A stretch of DNA of 64,000 nucleotides from Triatoma infestans (GCA_011037195.1 JAAEAF010005017.1:1-64000); one strand, 5' to 3'; positions 20,816 to 33,962 are shown, numbered from the stretch's first letter. Notes: generated from the sequence alone by a model not told the origin. Made by a program: numbers and translations.

Positions 20816-21250
20816 TTAATAAATTTTCCTGGAAACATGTTACAAAAAAAAAAGTTAAAGCTGTTTTTTTTATGATTAACTAAAATAGCATGTTCAAAGA
20901 AAATCGTTGGAGCCATGTTTCTAGAAATCCCTCCCCCCATCAAAACTGAAAAACTAATTCAGTAAAGTGATGCTTCCGGTTTATATGGATTCTTATAAAA
21001 ATATTATTGTTATGTCACCTGGTAGCATGTAAAAACGATAAACCAAGTTTAAGTGTTCGGCGATTTTGTATTTTTGAGTTTGCTGATCACAAACAGACAT
21101 ACAACACTAAAATAAAATAAAACACTTTTTCTGTAATCGGCGGATCTAAAAACATTTATTTCCGGTGAATACTAAGCGTCGAACATTTGTCATGATCGCA
21201 ATACATCCTCTGATACCAGTAAGAGAAAGTAAAACAAGGTTTAATAAAGT
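20816..21250 (+). repeat. Dispersed repeat with palindromic end
   Basis: A partial copy of the family: GGAAACATGTTACAA, AAAATCGTTGGAGCCATGTT, TGATGCTTCCGGTTTA, ending with GATCGCAATACATCCTC and TACCAGTAAGAGAAAGTA. It lies between the relic promoter and exon 6 of gene B. Confidence 0.7.
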
Positions 21251-21363
21251 TAAAAAGGTTGAATTCCTTTTAATACAGATTTCTTTTATTCATTATTATT
21301 TTTAATATACAGATTTATAATAAATTTATTTAATCATTCATTTATTAAATATTTATTTAACAA

Positions 21364-24300
21364 CTAATCGCTTGCAAGTTGCATTATAGTCTCCCCAGTT
21401 GGTTGAACAATCAACTCGGAAATCTGCAAATCACACAAACAGATAAAAGATTATAGTCACAACTTTAATTCTTGCATACTCTAAAACGTAAATCTACGAT
21501 TGAATACTTACGTTTATATTTGGATTCAGTCCCAATACAAATATAATACATTCTACAATATCACTTGTTGATAGTGTGGGTATCGGCTCTTTCATTGACT
21601 TTTCCTCGTCTACTTTTCCTGACTTTTGTTTTTCGTCAAAAAATCTAGTAGCCATTTCAGTGTTAACGAGTCCTGGGCTAATACTCTAAAAAAAAAAAAA
21701 TAATAATACTAATAGATACTGTAATTGAACAATTTTGAATGAATTAGTTTTTTTTTTTTTTTGATAAATGTAAGCTAGCAAAGTAATATTTTAACATATC
21801 ATTCCAAAGGATCGCTTACACTTTACATAACCATTTTTGACTGAATGTAAATTTTTGAGTTACGCTTGAATAGGCCGAACTTCAGCTTGAATTCTACTTG
21901 TTATAAACGATTAACACACCAATATGTAAGTCTGTCCAACCAGAAAGGAATAATCATGTTTCACATACTGGATGATGTAGAAGGGAGAGGCTATAACGTC
22001 AAATACAATGCGATATGAAAGAACTATCATAGTATCCTGGTTATTATAATTAGTGTTGGTACACAGAATATTGTTGTTTGCAATGTGTACAATGATGTGT
22101 AGAATTCCCAGTGGACGTATGTTTGTGTGTATATGGGGGTGTGTGTATTAGTGAGTCAGAATTGACCTGTAAGTTCGCTAAACCAAAATAGAGTTGCCCA
22201 ATAACTCCATTTTGAACTATCCTGCCCAGTGTGTGCTGTATGAATAGGGATGTCAGTGGAATTATTGCTAGGCTGTGATATACTCGTATCTCCCTCCGGA
22301 CGCCAGGATCCATGAAGAAGAAGCTAGTTCACTTCCTTCTATGGGCAGCTTTTCACATAGCTTTCATTAACTACTTATCTTATCCAAGATCATATTTCTT
22401 TAAGAAAATTGAATTAAATAAACCTAATATGTGGCATATGTGATGGATGCCAGAAACATATTTTATTTGTAAAATATTATTTCAAGAATATTCTAACATT
22501 AGCTGGCAAAAAAAGGATACACCCTGGTAGAAGACTACAGTTACAGAAAGAGTTCGAAGGCCCTGGTTGGCTTTGTCTTTTAGAGTTCATGAACTTGGTT
22601 AGCATTGTCTACCCCTTCTCACGGGGGAAGATTTGAACGAACAATTAGAAGGCATTCTTTCAGGACAGTCTGTTGTAGACATTCAAGCAGAACACTTGTT
22701 TTTCGCGCTCTTAGCATCAGTGCCTGTTCCACAATATATTAATAAGTTTATACATTCTTTGCAAATAACTTGCTATTATTATTTTAATAGAATATATTTA
22801 TTGTTAGCAGTGGTGACTACTTTCTTATTTTTTTTTTAATTCTGCTTTATTTGATAATAATAATTACAGAAGAGTTTGGATTGAATTGCAAAATAAACAG
22901 ACTGTGCAACATATCAATAAACAGAAAACTTAAAGCAAACAAACAATTTGAAGTGAACAAAGATTTAATGTAAACAGAAAACATATAATGAACAAACCAA
23001 AGTATGATTAGTAATTAACAACTACTGGAACTACTAGAAAATGTGATTACTGACTAAAAAAATTGCTAGATTATGTGTATAAATGAAATCTTAGCTTAAG
23101 TACCTTTTTTAAATAATAATAAATGTTATTTACATGTTCGGCTGAGGGGGGATTTAACAAATCTGAAATTTCTTTATTATAATTTGTTAAAAACTTTTTT
23201 CTTTCTATAAACCGTGTAAAATGGACATTCAAGAAATACATGTGTAATGGTTTCTAATTTATTAGAATTACATAACGGGCAGGGTTCTTCTGTGTTGATT
23301 TTATAACATGTTTTATTTATATACAAAGTCATTTGTTTAGTTGGAGAGACCCTAATTTGACTTAACAGACATAAACTTTGGGCAGACACATTTTGGATTC
23401 AATGTGTTGTTGTTGATGTGCTCTATTTTTATTATAGATATTTTTATAAATTGCATTGTACGAGGAATTATTGGTACGATCTGACATTTTATATCGTTAT
23501 AATAAATTATTCTTATTTTTTATTATTAAAATTGGATCTTGTTCATACCAAAGCCATTCAAAACCAGTTTCTATTAATATTTGTTTTAATTGTTTTACCC
23601 AATTGTATTTGCTTAATTTATTGCTACTATTATCATCCATATTTTTTAATTTAAGATAACATATTTTAGGCAGTGTTTTCACACATTAACAATACCTTAA
23701 GCCACCAATTAATAACTAGTTTGACAACCTGGTGTTTGATTTTAGCTCCGAACCGGTGTTTGAAAACCGTACTCACCTCTTACCCCGGACTTTGTACTGG
23801 CCAAAAATACAGTGATTTGAAATATTTCGTTTGTACAATTTCTAATCTGTCTAAATACCTGGTTGCCCATATTTCAGAGGCGTATAATAAAACAGATCGT
23901 ACCAAACTGTTGAACAAAGTGACTTTTAATTCCATGAAGATGATTTTCCTCATTGAAGTGAAAAACCTCTGAATTAGATGAATAATTCCTAGGTACCTAA
24001 TTGAACTTACTATTTCAACTTTGTTATTATTATAGTATAAGTTTACATAAGTTTTTTATTTGGACTTTTTGAGCAGATGAGAATCTTAGTTTTTGAGACA
24101 TTCACCTCTAATGAATTTTCTTTACAATATAATGATAAAGCATTGAGCTTTCATTGAGCGTCGACTATACAATTGGAGAACATAACCAAGTCGTCCGCTT
24201 AGGATAATGAAGTTACGCCCGTCCTACTGTCAATACTTACACTTTCACATTCTTCTTATTTCTGATAGTTCTCTCTCTTTCTTATTTCTCACTACTTTCT

Positions 24301-27300
24301 TATTACTGATAGTTCTCTCTCTTAAACATATATACTCACAAGCCCTTTACAAAACCGCTCATGCCACTACAAGCTACCACTACACTACAACTCAACACAC
24401 CAATAACATTACATAATATCACATTATTATACAAGCAGTGGCTTCTATTATGAACTTTGCTATTAATTTTCCACTTTGTCTGGATACTTTGATTAAAAAA
24501 TTCCTTTTTAATACAAAGAGTGCAGGAGTTAATAGTGATTGAAATTGGTGAAATGTGGCAATTGGTGATCAGACGAACTAGCACTAACATCACTATTTAT
24601 ATTTGAAGATGTTAACAGAGGAAAGAGTTCTGGACAGAAGTGGCCGATCGAAGAGGGAATGATGTTGGTGAATGTTGATACCGTGATGAATATAGAATGC
24701 GGCTAGTTAGAACATTTGCCTATTCTAGGAGTGGAGAGCTAGTGTGGCTACCTTAGTGAACTTTTCAAGGTGGGAGTTGATGTAGTGAATCATCCACTTC
24801 GAAGTAAAGTTGGTGATCTCAAGAATTGATATGGTGACTCCTCAGATTCTTAAAACGACGGTAAGACACTAGAGACAGCTTCTAGGGAGAGATTGGCTGT
24901 TGTGGTTGAAGTCGCCAAATATACTATTGGGAGCGTGACAGTGGGGAATAGCTTGAGCACGTTACAGGATTCTTGATACGGTTGCTAAGAGGATTAATGT
25001 GTCAGCTTTTTCTGTAGTGAATTTTCTCTGGCTATTGCTTCTATTACATTAGGAAGACTATGAAAATATGGCTACATAACAGGTTATCTAGGACTTAGTC
25101 GCTCTGACCATACTTGAAGCCTTTTTCACCAAGTATTATTTTATTTTCCGTGAAAGTGCTTGAAAGGAATTCCTATTCATACTATTTAGGGCATTGATCA
25201 TACTATTTAGACATAAAAGAAGGATTCGTCAATGGTTTGACCCCAAAAAAAGTTAGGCAACATAAATAAAATAACCTTACCGTCACTCTAGTTTTGAATT
25301 TCATAGCAGCTAGTTCATTTTTCAAAGATTCAGTAAGAACTCTTAAAGCATGTTTGGAAGCACAGTAGTTTGCAATACCACTCATCGGAAACACACAGTG
25401 TCCTATAATACTGTAGAATTAAATAAAATGTAAAAATATGTTAGAAAAAAGGCCGTACATAAAAACAAAGAAATAGTAGTCTACTAAAACCTGTTAATAT
25501 TGATGATATGTCCATCAGTTATATTGTGTTTCTTCATGATTTCCACTGTAAGTTGTGTCAGTGTTACCGGACCGATCACATTGGTTTCATAGATTTTCCT
25601 TGGAGACCCTTTAGAGGTTTCTGGAGGGAAAATAAAAATGAAAAATTTAGCGAACATTTGCAACTCTGTACATTTTAATTTTGTCTTTACTGGCCTCTTG
25701 CAGTCATTGCAAGTATTACAGTCTTAATTATCATATCTTAGGTGGGACTATTTATGTGTGTGTTTAGTAATTATTTTCGTTTATATGATAGTGTTTTTAA
25801 TTGTTTATTAACGTTAGTGCAGTTGATGTCATTAGTTGTTAGATTAGTTCGAAGAAAAATACCCTGCTGAAATCATTAAATGTGATATAAAAAAATTCAG
25901 ATTTATCAGTCTATACTTCAAAAGAGAGCTATCAGAACAATAATGAAGAGACAAGCTCAAGATAGTTGCAAGCCTCTCTTTCGAGAGTTAAATAATATAA
26001 AGTCACTACTCTTAGTTTTCATCTTTAAGCATGCACTTAAAAAAAAAAAAGACTCATTAGATACGTTAGGCATGCTTACAAACTACATAACAAAGATAAT
26101 ATATGCGTACCTTAAAAACGACTAGTGATGTCTGACATTAATTCCAATGTTATATCGGCAAAAATATTTAACAAAATTCCCTTAGGAATAAGACAGCTAA
26201 GTGAGAAACGCTCCAAACAAACCATCACTGGATTTTCAAATAAAGTAAGTAAAGTAAAGTAAAGTAATGACTATTTTTTCAGGCAGGCTTAACGTCCAAC
26301 TACCAAATTAGGTGTCGCGGACGGGGGCGGAAGCACCTACTTTACTATTAACATTTTTTTAAACAAATATCAAATTTAGCAGTTATACGCTGGACTCGAA
26401 CTGGTGTCCTCCCACTTACAAGTCCATGCTCATAACCACTACACCAACACCCGCCCCTGGATTTTCAATTAAAAACTATTTTTATGAAGTTAGTGATTAT
26501 ATGGACACAAAGTGGTGTGATGAACATCTTTATCACACCTAACATCATCCTTCGAAAGTGGTTATTTTCATGATAATAATACTTAGTGTAAAGTTCAGTG
26601 TACTATTTTACTGCAACCAGTTGTTATTTTGTTGATTGACCAGCCTTTTATATTATAAAAGTATATACAAGCAAATAAATAAATAAATATATTACCTGTT
26701 AGATTCATAAGCGTCATATAGCCAGCGTTATTTATTAGAACGCTAATCGGTCCAAGATCTTCGCAGATTGTCTTCACTGTGCTAACTATAGCATTTTCAT
26801 CGCTTATATCGCATTTGTATACATTGATCAGTCCTTTATAGCTGCGACAATCATCTGCTAATGTCTATACAAAAATAAACAATTTATTAGAGATTTTGTT
26901 TTCGTTTTTCTACAACAGTACAATAATGAACTAAAAATACTATGTGTACACATGAATATCTAAATGTTTTATCGAAAATATTTTCCAATGAAAATGTATT
27001 TTTTCTGTTCTAAGGAGCAAAAACGTTAGCTTTTCCTTTATTTATGTTTTTAATATATTAGAAGACTGCTGGGATTCCAAATTTCAATTTCCTGTTCGCT
27101 TAACATGTAACGCACTTTTCCAAGTTACAAGATAAAGATACGCCACTCTCACCTAGGAAATCAGCAAGGAATATTGGTAAAAATAGAAGAAATTTCTACA
27201 ATCATACAATAACGGTTAGCTAGACTCAATGAGGAGTCTTCAACAGTCTCTAAGATGTCTTCATGAAAGCCCAAACATGTAAATTTCTACCAGTTTAGTC

Positions 27301-29694
27301 TTTCATTTTTGCTCAAACTACCACTTTCTATTTCCGTTCAATAAAGTTTTTGCAGACCTCTCAGCCTCAGTTTAATATATACCAGTGATTAGCTGGACTT
27401 GGAAAGCGATGCATTTGCAAGATTCTGTAGGAAGATGCGGAAAATTTCAATACATCTCCTAACGGACTTTAATCCTACCATTCAGAGAAGATTCAATAAC
27501 TTCGGCAGTTACTAGGAAGAGGAGGAGAATATATCTTCTAAAACCCTCCAGGATACTAAGATTCCTTAGCAATCTTAACCTGAATTGGCGAGAGGCCTCA
27601 CCTAGGGCACAAGGGGCATAGCACAATAGACTGCGGAGGTCGCAGTGCAACGGGCCCCCTTACCCAAAAATAGTATGCGAAATTTCACACATTGTGCGGG
27701 TACACATAGTAAGGAGCATATGTAGTGAAATTGGTCACCTCTGGGGACGCACACACTACCCATTGCAGGTAACCCACCTTTGTATTCATGGCACGAGGGT
27801 GGGGTAAGAGGATAACTTCATAGGCCCAGAACCCTTGTGCGGCTTGTCAGGCGCCTAATTCAATCTTCCACCAAAGGTTGGATAGAAGAACAGCGTCTGC
27901 TTTGGTGGGAGAGAACATCAGGGCAGAGGCAGGCAAGACTCTTTATCAACAGATATTTACCTAAATTCACCAGAGATCTACTGAGCCATAGCCGAAGGGA
28001 TATAAGGCTATTGGGGACAGACAATCCCGAAGATATGAGCTTCATGACGGAGCCGCTTTTGTTAGGCCTGATTAGGACAGCGAAACTGGGAGCGGTGCTA
28101 TAATTTTGGGGAATCCACAATAGACCTCGTTTTGTAGGTGGCACAGGAGTGAGCCCCGTTCCCCCGCTTTTATTTCATTCTATTCTATTATATTCATGGC
28201 AACTGAATAAAAACTTCCAAATTTAAATAAAATTAATTATATTTATAATTGAAAGAGAAATTAATGCAGCAAGAGAAAGTTCTGTGAATATTTCACAGCA
28301 ATTTTTTTTTCTTACCAGAGATTAAATTTAATACAATATTTGTAATTGTTAATTTTAACCTTGAGATAAAAATCTTCAAATATATTAATAATATTGAAAA
28401 GAAATATATGTTTTTTTATCTATTTAATATTTTTAAAATTAATTTACACTTAATTGAAGAGTGTAAAAATATCTGTTCAACTCGCTATCTTCATAATAAA
28501 CAAACTAAAGTTATGTAACCTTTTCTGATAGTAACCTTCTCCTTGTTCATGAGATAAAAAATATTGTCACGTCCTACATGTTTTTGCTTCCATTATCATT
28601 AGTTATAACTACGTTATTATGAATGTAATATTTGTTTTTATACTTCATATTCTGGTTATGAACTCACGTTGTCACTCGTATTGTGTAAACTTAAACCGGA
28701 ATGCCAATTTACTTAATTTTGTCACCATTTGAATAAAACAAAATTTTTTAAGTATTGTTTAATCATTGAAATCTCTAGAAAGGCGAAATTGCTTATTGCT
28801 TTTTCATTTCATGGAAAAAAATTACTTATGGAATCCAAAAAAAAACTTTTAAAATAAAAAAAAAATACGTGCTATATAAATTAAATGCCGAGTAAAATTA
28901 TCTACTTTCAATATTTTCAATAGGCGTTGCGTTACGCCGACATGCTTATCTTTGTATGGCCTTGTGTTAGTGATAGCCTAATGTTTTAATGTGAAATATT
29001 TTTATTTCTCTTTCAAGTAAAACCATTTTTCCATACCCAACCTCCCCAAAAAGGGCGGCAGTAACTAGGGTCAGATATATTAACAAAAAATAAATTCTGA
29101 ATATTTTATAATTTACACTTTCAATATTTTTCAATTATTACAATGTAGGGATATGTTAAATGCAGTAAGATGTAAGTCGTGTGAGAGAATCACACCAGAT
29201 TTTTTTTTTTCAATTCATCTTACGTGTACATTATTTGCCAATTTAATTATATAAAATTTGGAATTATTATAATGGTAAACGAAATAAAGATTTCTGAATA
29301 TTGTGCCAATATTATTTGCCAATTCAATTTAAAAACTACAATAAATTACTATTATACTAATAATATTACTAATTACGACAATTACCAATAATTACTAATA
29401 ATATTAATAATAAACTATTCAAAAAGTAAAATAAATTGAAAGCTAAATTTTGGTTATCTCTCAATACCGACATATTATAGAAGAATAATCAACCTTATTA
29501 TTAAAACAAAATATTTAATATAATTATTTTTGGATAGAAAATAAATATAATCAAATAGAAACCTGTAATCTATCATATCGTCTAGCCAAAGCAGCCACTT
29601 TCATACCCTGACGTGTAAGTTCTTTAGCCAGAGCTTCTCCAATACCAGAACTGGCTCCAGTAACCACAGCCACTCGTCCTGCCCAACGTTCCAT
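21364..29694 (-). CDS. SDR gene B, farnesol dehydrogenase-like (complete)
   Basis: A classical SDR of 264 aa, within the family's usual length. Exons (minus strand) are 29694-29563, 26864-26696, 25620-25491, 25410-25281, 21685-21512 and 21423-21364, with intact GT/AG sites and no stops until TAG. Landmarks are TGASSGIG (12-19), ALARR (35-39), CD (62-63), NNAG (89-92), Asn114, Ser144 (codon split across intron 3), YCASK (159-163), SISPG (188-192) and the C-terminal [14 protein letters not shown]. There is no signal peptide or membrane segment, so a cytosolic NADP(H)-dependent oxidoreductase is expected. In insects close relatives oxidise farnesol in juvenile hormone synthesis, but the substrate here is not shown. 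Exon 5 is the longest of the array (58 codons), adding about 14 residues to the substrate loop relative to gene E. A TATAAA lies about 107 bp upstream of ATG. Confidence 0.92.
22590..22840 (+). repeat. Possible diverged LTR fragment in gene B intron 4
   Basis: GGACAGTCTGTTGTAGACATTC, AGCAGAACACTTGTTTTTCG and TTAGCAGTGGTGACTA resemble the R-U5 order of the LTRs at 16.4/19.3 kb, but only loosely. Low certainty. Confidence 0.3.
23170..23965 (-). pseudogene. LINE RT C-terminus with zinc-binding tail
   Basis: The minus-strand sequence continues the fragment seen at 6.64-6.89 kb: KVTFNS.., YASEIW-type block (about 23940-23760), then [19 protein letters not shown] (about 23595-23560), and a Cys/His tail [20 protein letters not shown] (about 23285-23230). 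This is the order RT thumb, linker, zinc-binding tail of a non-LTR element. Stops and shifts separate the parts. Confidence 0.8.
24222..24430 (+). repeat. LTR-end fragment in gene B intron 4
   Basis: The counterpart of 7215-7350, with an extra partial duplication (TTCTTATTTCTGATAGTTCT twice). Confidence 0.6.
25908..26570 (+). pseudogene. LINE RT C-terminal fragment in gene B intron 2
   Basis: The counterpart of the gene A fragment ([19 protein letters not shown] ...). It is interrupted after TCACTGGATTTTCAA by the SINE at 26240-26456. Confidence 0.75.
26240..26456 (-). mobile_element. tRNA-derived SINE, gene B only
   Basis: Flanked by a perfect 12-bp duplication CTGGATTTTCAA (26228-26239, 26457-26468); gene A has the single uninterrupted site. 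On the minus strand an A-box-like GTGTAGTGGTTATGAGC and a B-box-like CCAGTTCGAGTCC are followed by a unique body and a (TTTAC)n tail. The junction is clean and the tail intact, so the insertion is recent and postdates the A/B duplication. Confidence 0.9.
27450..28145 (+). pseudogene. LINE RNase H-to-tail fragment in gene B intron 1
   Basis: Copy of 11505-12195 carried along in the duplication. It differs by a handful of substitutions (for example TRLFIN to ARLFIN). Confidence 0.65.
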
Positions 29695-29799
29695 TGTGAG
29701 AACCGTTCGCGATGAAATCTACTGACTGACTGGCCAGCTAAAGGAATGAATGTACGGTAATGATTGTATGTTAATAACTGACATTTACACAGATATTTC

Positions 29800-29860
29800 C
29801 TTTATAACAGTGTTACGTAATGTTCAACAATCTGCTATAAAACTTATCTCGAATTATTTT
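29800..29860 (-). promoter_or_regulatory. Upstream block of gene B with TATA and GATA-like site
   Basis: The minus strand has GAGATAAGTTTTATA, CAGATTGTTGAACATTACGT and AACACTGTTATAAAGG. TATAAA is at 29806-29801 and AGATAAG (GATA-factor-like) at 29849-29843. The order is shared with the upstream regions of A, A' and C. Confidence 0.45.
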
Positions 29861-30212
29861 TATCACCAATTTACCTAATTTTTTTTTTTTATTTTCATTT
29901 TATCTTACCCTTAGTAATTCGATCGCGTCAAATTTTTGATACTGAATTTAATTTTCATACATGTTTTGAGGTGTTTCTGTGCGAACAAAATATCTCAAAA
30001 CCGAAAAATAGCTGGAAGCTGAAAATTGGTATGCCGTTTAGCAAACCACCCAATGACACCACACATCTGGCAATTTTTTTTTAATGTATCGCAATTTTCT
30101 CAAAGATGTCTTCAATCATTTTTTTTTTTTTTTTATCTACATGCATAAATAACTTTAATTTCTTTTTGAAAATTTTGTCCATATCTGTAATATTAATATC
30201 ATTAGAAGAATT

Positions 30213-30423
30213 TTATTTTATTTTTTTTTTAATTTATAGAGCGTCAACATCTATTGGTCATTGACGCCCGGAGCCTTCCAAGTGCCCTGCTAGCCTCCGG
30301 ACAGTGTTCTCTCGTTTCAGACAAAGTGAGCTGTAGGGCCTCCTAGGAAGAAAAAATCTAAGGGCAGCATAGCTAGACTCGAACCCAGGTCCCCTGAGCG
30401 CTAACCACTTAGCTATTCCCTTC
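30213..30423 (-). mobile_element. tRNA-derived SINE with intact target duplications
   Basis: Perfect 13-bp flanking repeat CATTAGAAGAATT (30200-30212, 30424-30436). On the minus strand: A box TAGCTAAGTGGTTAGCGC, B box GGGTTCGAGTC, a body with CCTAGGAGGCCCTACAGCTC, and an A/T-rich tail. The same family as the tRNA-like part of the element at 9.0-9.4 kb. Confidence 0.9.
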
Positions 30424-30782
30424 CATTAGAAGAATTGATAGAATTCCTAATTTTAATTAAAAAAAAAACTCTGTTAACAGAGAGCGCACATTACAAAATA
30501 GGTTTTTGAGATTTTTGTAATACAATGGCTAGAATGATTTTCTTTAGACTTGCCCAACTTGATCGCATTGTTAAAATCAGATCACTTTTATTTCCCGAAA
30601 AAATTTGTTTAGACGGTTTCGGGGTTCGGTCAGTTAGATTTGAATTTAAATAGCTCAGGCTTTGTTAGTTTTTGGAGAGTGCTTTCCTCAAATGCACGTT
30701 CAGGTATACAATTATAATACTTACCAGCTTTTTTTTTTATGGCCAACCCAGGTAAAGTTTGCTTGTGAGAATATGCGTGATT

Positions 30783-30826
30783 ATTTATTTATTATTATTA
30801 TTATAATTATTATTATTATTATTTGT
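30783..30826. repeat. (ATT)n microsatellite
   Basis: A run of ATT units directly at the 3' end of the minus-strand LINE fragment that follows, so probably its tail. Confidence 0.85.
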
Positions 30827-31535
30827 CTTTGGGAAGGGAAACCCTATGCAAAAATCCAGACCCGGATCTAATCCATCTAAGATTCACCGCAGTCCGAATA
30901 AATCGGACAATAAGCTTAAGCGAAAATAGCCTAAGCTCTTCCACATACATCCTATTCCGACCAAAGGTCCTGAACCCAATTTCCTCACAACCCAAGCAAT
31001 CAGTCATAAGATGGATGGGTGTTTCCTCCTCTGTCTCATAGGCTTTACAAAATGGATCCGGAATGAGCCCAATTATGTAGTGATGTCTCCTTGAACCACA
31101 ATGTCGAGTAAGATATCCAACCAGATGCCTGAAAGCGCTCTGTGAAAAACATAGCAACGTCTCACTAGTGGCCTAGTCCGGATTCCCGATGAGCATTTTG
31201 GACTGCCGAAAACCAACTGAGCTCATCCATAAGGCTGAATGCTGTGAAGCTGTCCATATCTGGAAGCCTGACAGACATATGCCAGAAGACACGCCAACAG
31301 CGGACTCGGGACCAATGAAAGGAAGAGAGGCGCCTAATTTGCAAACCTTCCACCTCCTCATTCCAAAAAATTCCCATTTGACCTGGCACCCAGACTTGAA
31401 GCACATCCTTCAGAGAAGAAAGCTCTTCCAATCTTTCAGAACATTCTAACACCAACGTGGAAGTGAAGACACATGATCTCAGCGCCTTCAGCGCAGCCTG
31501 GCTGTCCGTGCAGAAATATGAGTGATTGTTTTACA
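30827..31535 (-). pseudogene. LINE RNase H domain and zinc-binding tail
   Basis: The minus-strand frame contains FCTDSQAALKAL and QVWVPGQMGIFWNEEVE (RNase H), then after shifts FRHLVGYLTRHCGSRRHHY and CKAYETEEETPIHLMTDC (the zinc-binding C-terminus). This order is typical of I/R1/Loa-type LINEs with RNase H. In WVPGHxG the His is Gln, and breaks at about 31160 and 31450 show it is dead. Confidence 0.8.
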
Positions 31536-31839
31536 CCAGATTTTGTCATTATTATAACTATAGTTGTTAATGCACTCCATTAATTACTTTTGGTAATTTA
31601 TTCAGGCTTCAAGAAAAAAAAGTTTTATTTTCTAGATTATATTTCAAGAATTGGATTCTATTGTAGGGAATAAATGTGCTATCAATCATGGTCTTGTATA
31701 TCTGTGTCTTGAGAGATATGGTTAAAAAAACAATGTATTCCTACAATCAAAAGCTGATATTAAACTTAAAATAAAACTATCGGACAAAATCATTTCATCT
31801 ACCACAATGCATGCGTGTGAATCCTGCATCTTAGATCTA

Positions 31840-32200
31840 AAATAACTTTGCAAACGATAACAAAAGTTACAATTAGAGCTATGGAAAGATACATGTTAAG
31901 AATTGCTAGAAGAGATAAGAAAAGGAATGCATGGATTAGAATACTGTAGCAGGAATGGAAGATAGAGGTCATTAGAATACTAAGCAGAAAATGTAAATGG
32001 ATAGGACATATAATGGAGTGGGTGTGATCGGTAGACAAAGAAGATGAAGATGGAGAGGAAGAGGATGTCTACTAATTGATTGGGATGAAGAAAAGAAAAA
32101 CAGTGGCGGGTTGTGAGCTCGACTAGAGTTACTCAACATAGCGCTGATGGGTATTGAGATCAGTGTTGTGAGTTATGGTGTAGGGAATTTAAATGATTTT
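31840..32200 (+). pseudogene. RTE-like LINE C-terminal fragment
   Basis: Plus-strand TIRAMERYMLRIARRDKKRN followed by a WIR, a KW.GHIM-like block and GRQRRWRGRG across shifted frames. This is the tail typical of RTE/BovB-like reverse transcriptase ORFs. It is frame-broken and short. Confidence 0.7.
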
Positions 32201-32875
32201 TGTTTAATAATGCCAAAAACCTGGTGAAAGTCTCTATATTACGTTCTATTGATGACTAAATATATCTAATGCAATTTATTTAATTATACAAAAATAAATC
32301 TAAGCCACTTCTTTTAAAATGAAGTTTTATTATCACAGTAATTATTATGTAATGGTACTAGAAAATATGGATGAATGGTGATGAACTGACATTGAATTCA
32401 CAATTTATATTTTAACGATTTACTGAATAAAGCGAGATGAGTTTATAGAGTGTTGATTGACCGAGCGAAGAATGATGTTGGTAGCGTGGTGTATATAGTT
32501 TGGTAATGTTGGCTTCTGCGATTAGTCTGAAGAACTCTTGCTTGTTCTAACGGAAAATTAACCATTTATTTTGATTAGCTTGATGAACCTTTCAAAATTG
32601 ATCTAAAGACATGTCAACTCTTCAAAGCGATTGAACTTTGCTCTTAACTGCTGGTCTTCTTTTTATTCTATTTCTCATACCTTAAGCTACTTCACTTTTA
32701 CTCTATTTCTCATAGCTTAAGATAACTTCTAGGTGCAAGATTCGCTGTCAAAGTTGAAGCTCATACGCCAGTACTTTGTAGTCCAAGTGACAGTTGAGCT
32801 AATGTGGCGTCTCGAAATTTTTGTCTGACGCGTCTGACGGTGAATAAACAAAAAAAAGTTCTCTCTATTTTTTTT
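32200..32875. other. No gene seen
   Basis: AT-rich intergenic DNA with a few words shared with 7.5-7.9 kb (GAAGAATGATGTTGGT, TTGATGAACCTTTCAAA). It may be a diverged copy of the gene A/B intron 4 sequence. Confidence 0.35.
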
Positions 32876-32877
32876 TT

Positions 32878-33695
32878 TTATTACTTTCTCTTACTCCTAG
32901 TAAGAGGGAGTATTGTAATCGTGTCAAATTATCGATATCGACTTTTCACCGGAAATATCCGCTTTGAGGCCTCCTGAGTCCAAAAAAATGGTTTTTAGCA
33001 AATGGTCTGTGGATATATATATATCGTATATTAACAACATAGTTCAAAAACGAAAAACCCTAGAAAGTTGAAACGTCATATAACATTTAGGTATCACCGT
33101 GCATATCTGTCAAAATTCCTCAACCGGAGGGGTGGGGTTAGATTTTCATCTAAAGTGCTATTTCAGTTTATTAGACAATTCTGCCATCAAAATAATGTTA
33201 ATTAGAATTGAATATGTTGTTGAAATTCCGAGTTTGAAAAATCGGATAACTGGAAGTGGGTTTACTTTACCACTTTACTAAATGAATTTTTTCAATTTTT
33301 CGCGATTTTCTAAATAATGGCTCCGACAATTTTCTTGAAAATTCCTATATAAACTACACACACAATGATCTACAACTTTTACTTAAAATGTTTCCCTGGT
33401 AAAATTCATTTAAGGGCACCTTTGGGAGAGCGGTGGGCTAATGTTTTTCTCTGAAGCTCTATCACAATTCTATCATCCAAACGAAATTATTAGAAAGAAA
33501 TAGATGGCCAAAATTCTGAGTTTCAAGAAAATTAGCAAACCGGAAGTGCTCTTCTACTGAACAGTTTTTTTAGTTTTCGACGAATTTCATTAAATTTGGT
33601 ACACAAACTATAAAATTTGTCAATTACAATATTAAGAACTGGATTAAGAGAAAGTTGTGTGAGTGTTTCACACCAGATTTTTTTTTTAAATATAA
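32878..33695 (-). repeat. Dispersed repeat, complete copy
   Basis: Both family ends are present: CTTTCTCTTACTCCTAGTAAGAGGGAG palindrome at 32882 and TGTGTGAGTGTTTCACACC at 33656. Between them lie internal monomers (ACTTTTCACCGGAAATATCC, GGAAGTG, AAATTTGTCAATTAC). Confidence 0.75.
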
Positions 33696-33962
33696 AATAA
33701 CATGTACAAAAACTATTCATATAAATTAATAAGTTACTCTTAAACCGGCTTTGGAAACACACTAATAGAGATAGAATCCAAAATTGGAAAGATTCTATAC
33801 TGAACTGTGTGTTGTTTGGTTTGCGCGACGGTCTACTTCAAATTTTGATCTTAAAGGGTCTCCTCTAAAATGTTGCAATGCTTAAGTTTGTAACAAACTT
33901 ATTTTTTTTTTCACTACAAGTCTACATATATAATAATGCGTCAATGTATCGCTTCAACAATA

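Noticed and set aside
22050..22313. An 87-codon minus-strand frame in gene B intron 4
   Set aside because: No family resemblance; part of the frame is a GTGT-rich simple sequence.
30827..31535. The long minus-strand frames as host genes
   Set aside because: They carry LINE RNase H and zinc-tail motifs and are frame-broken.
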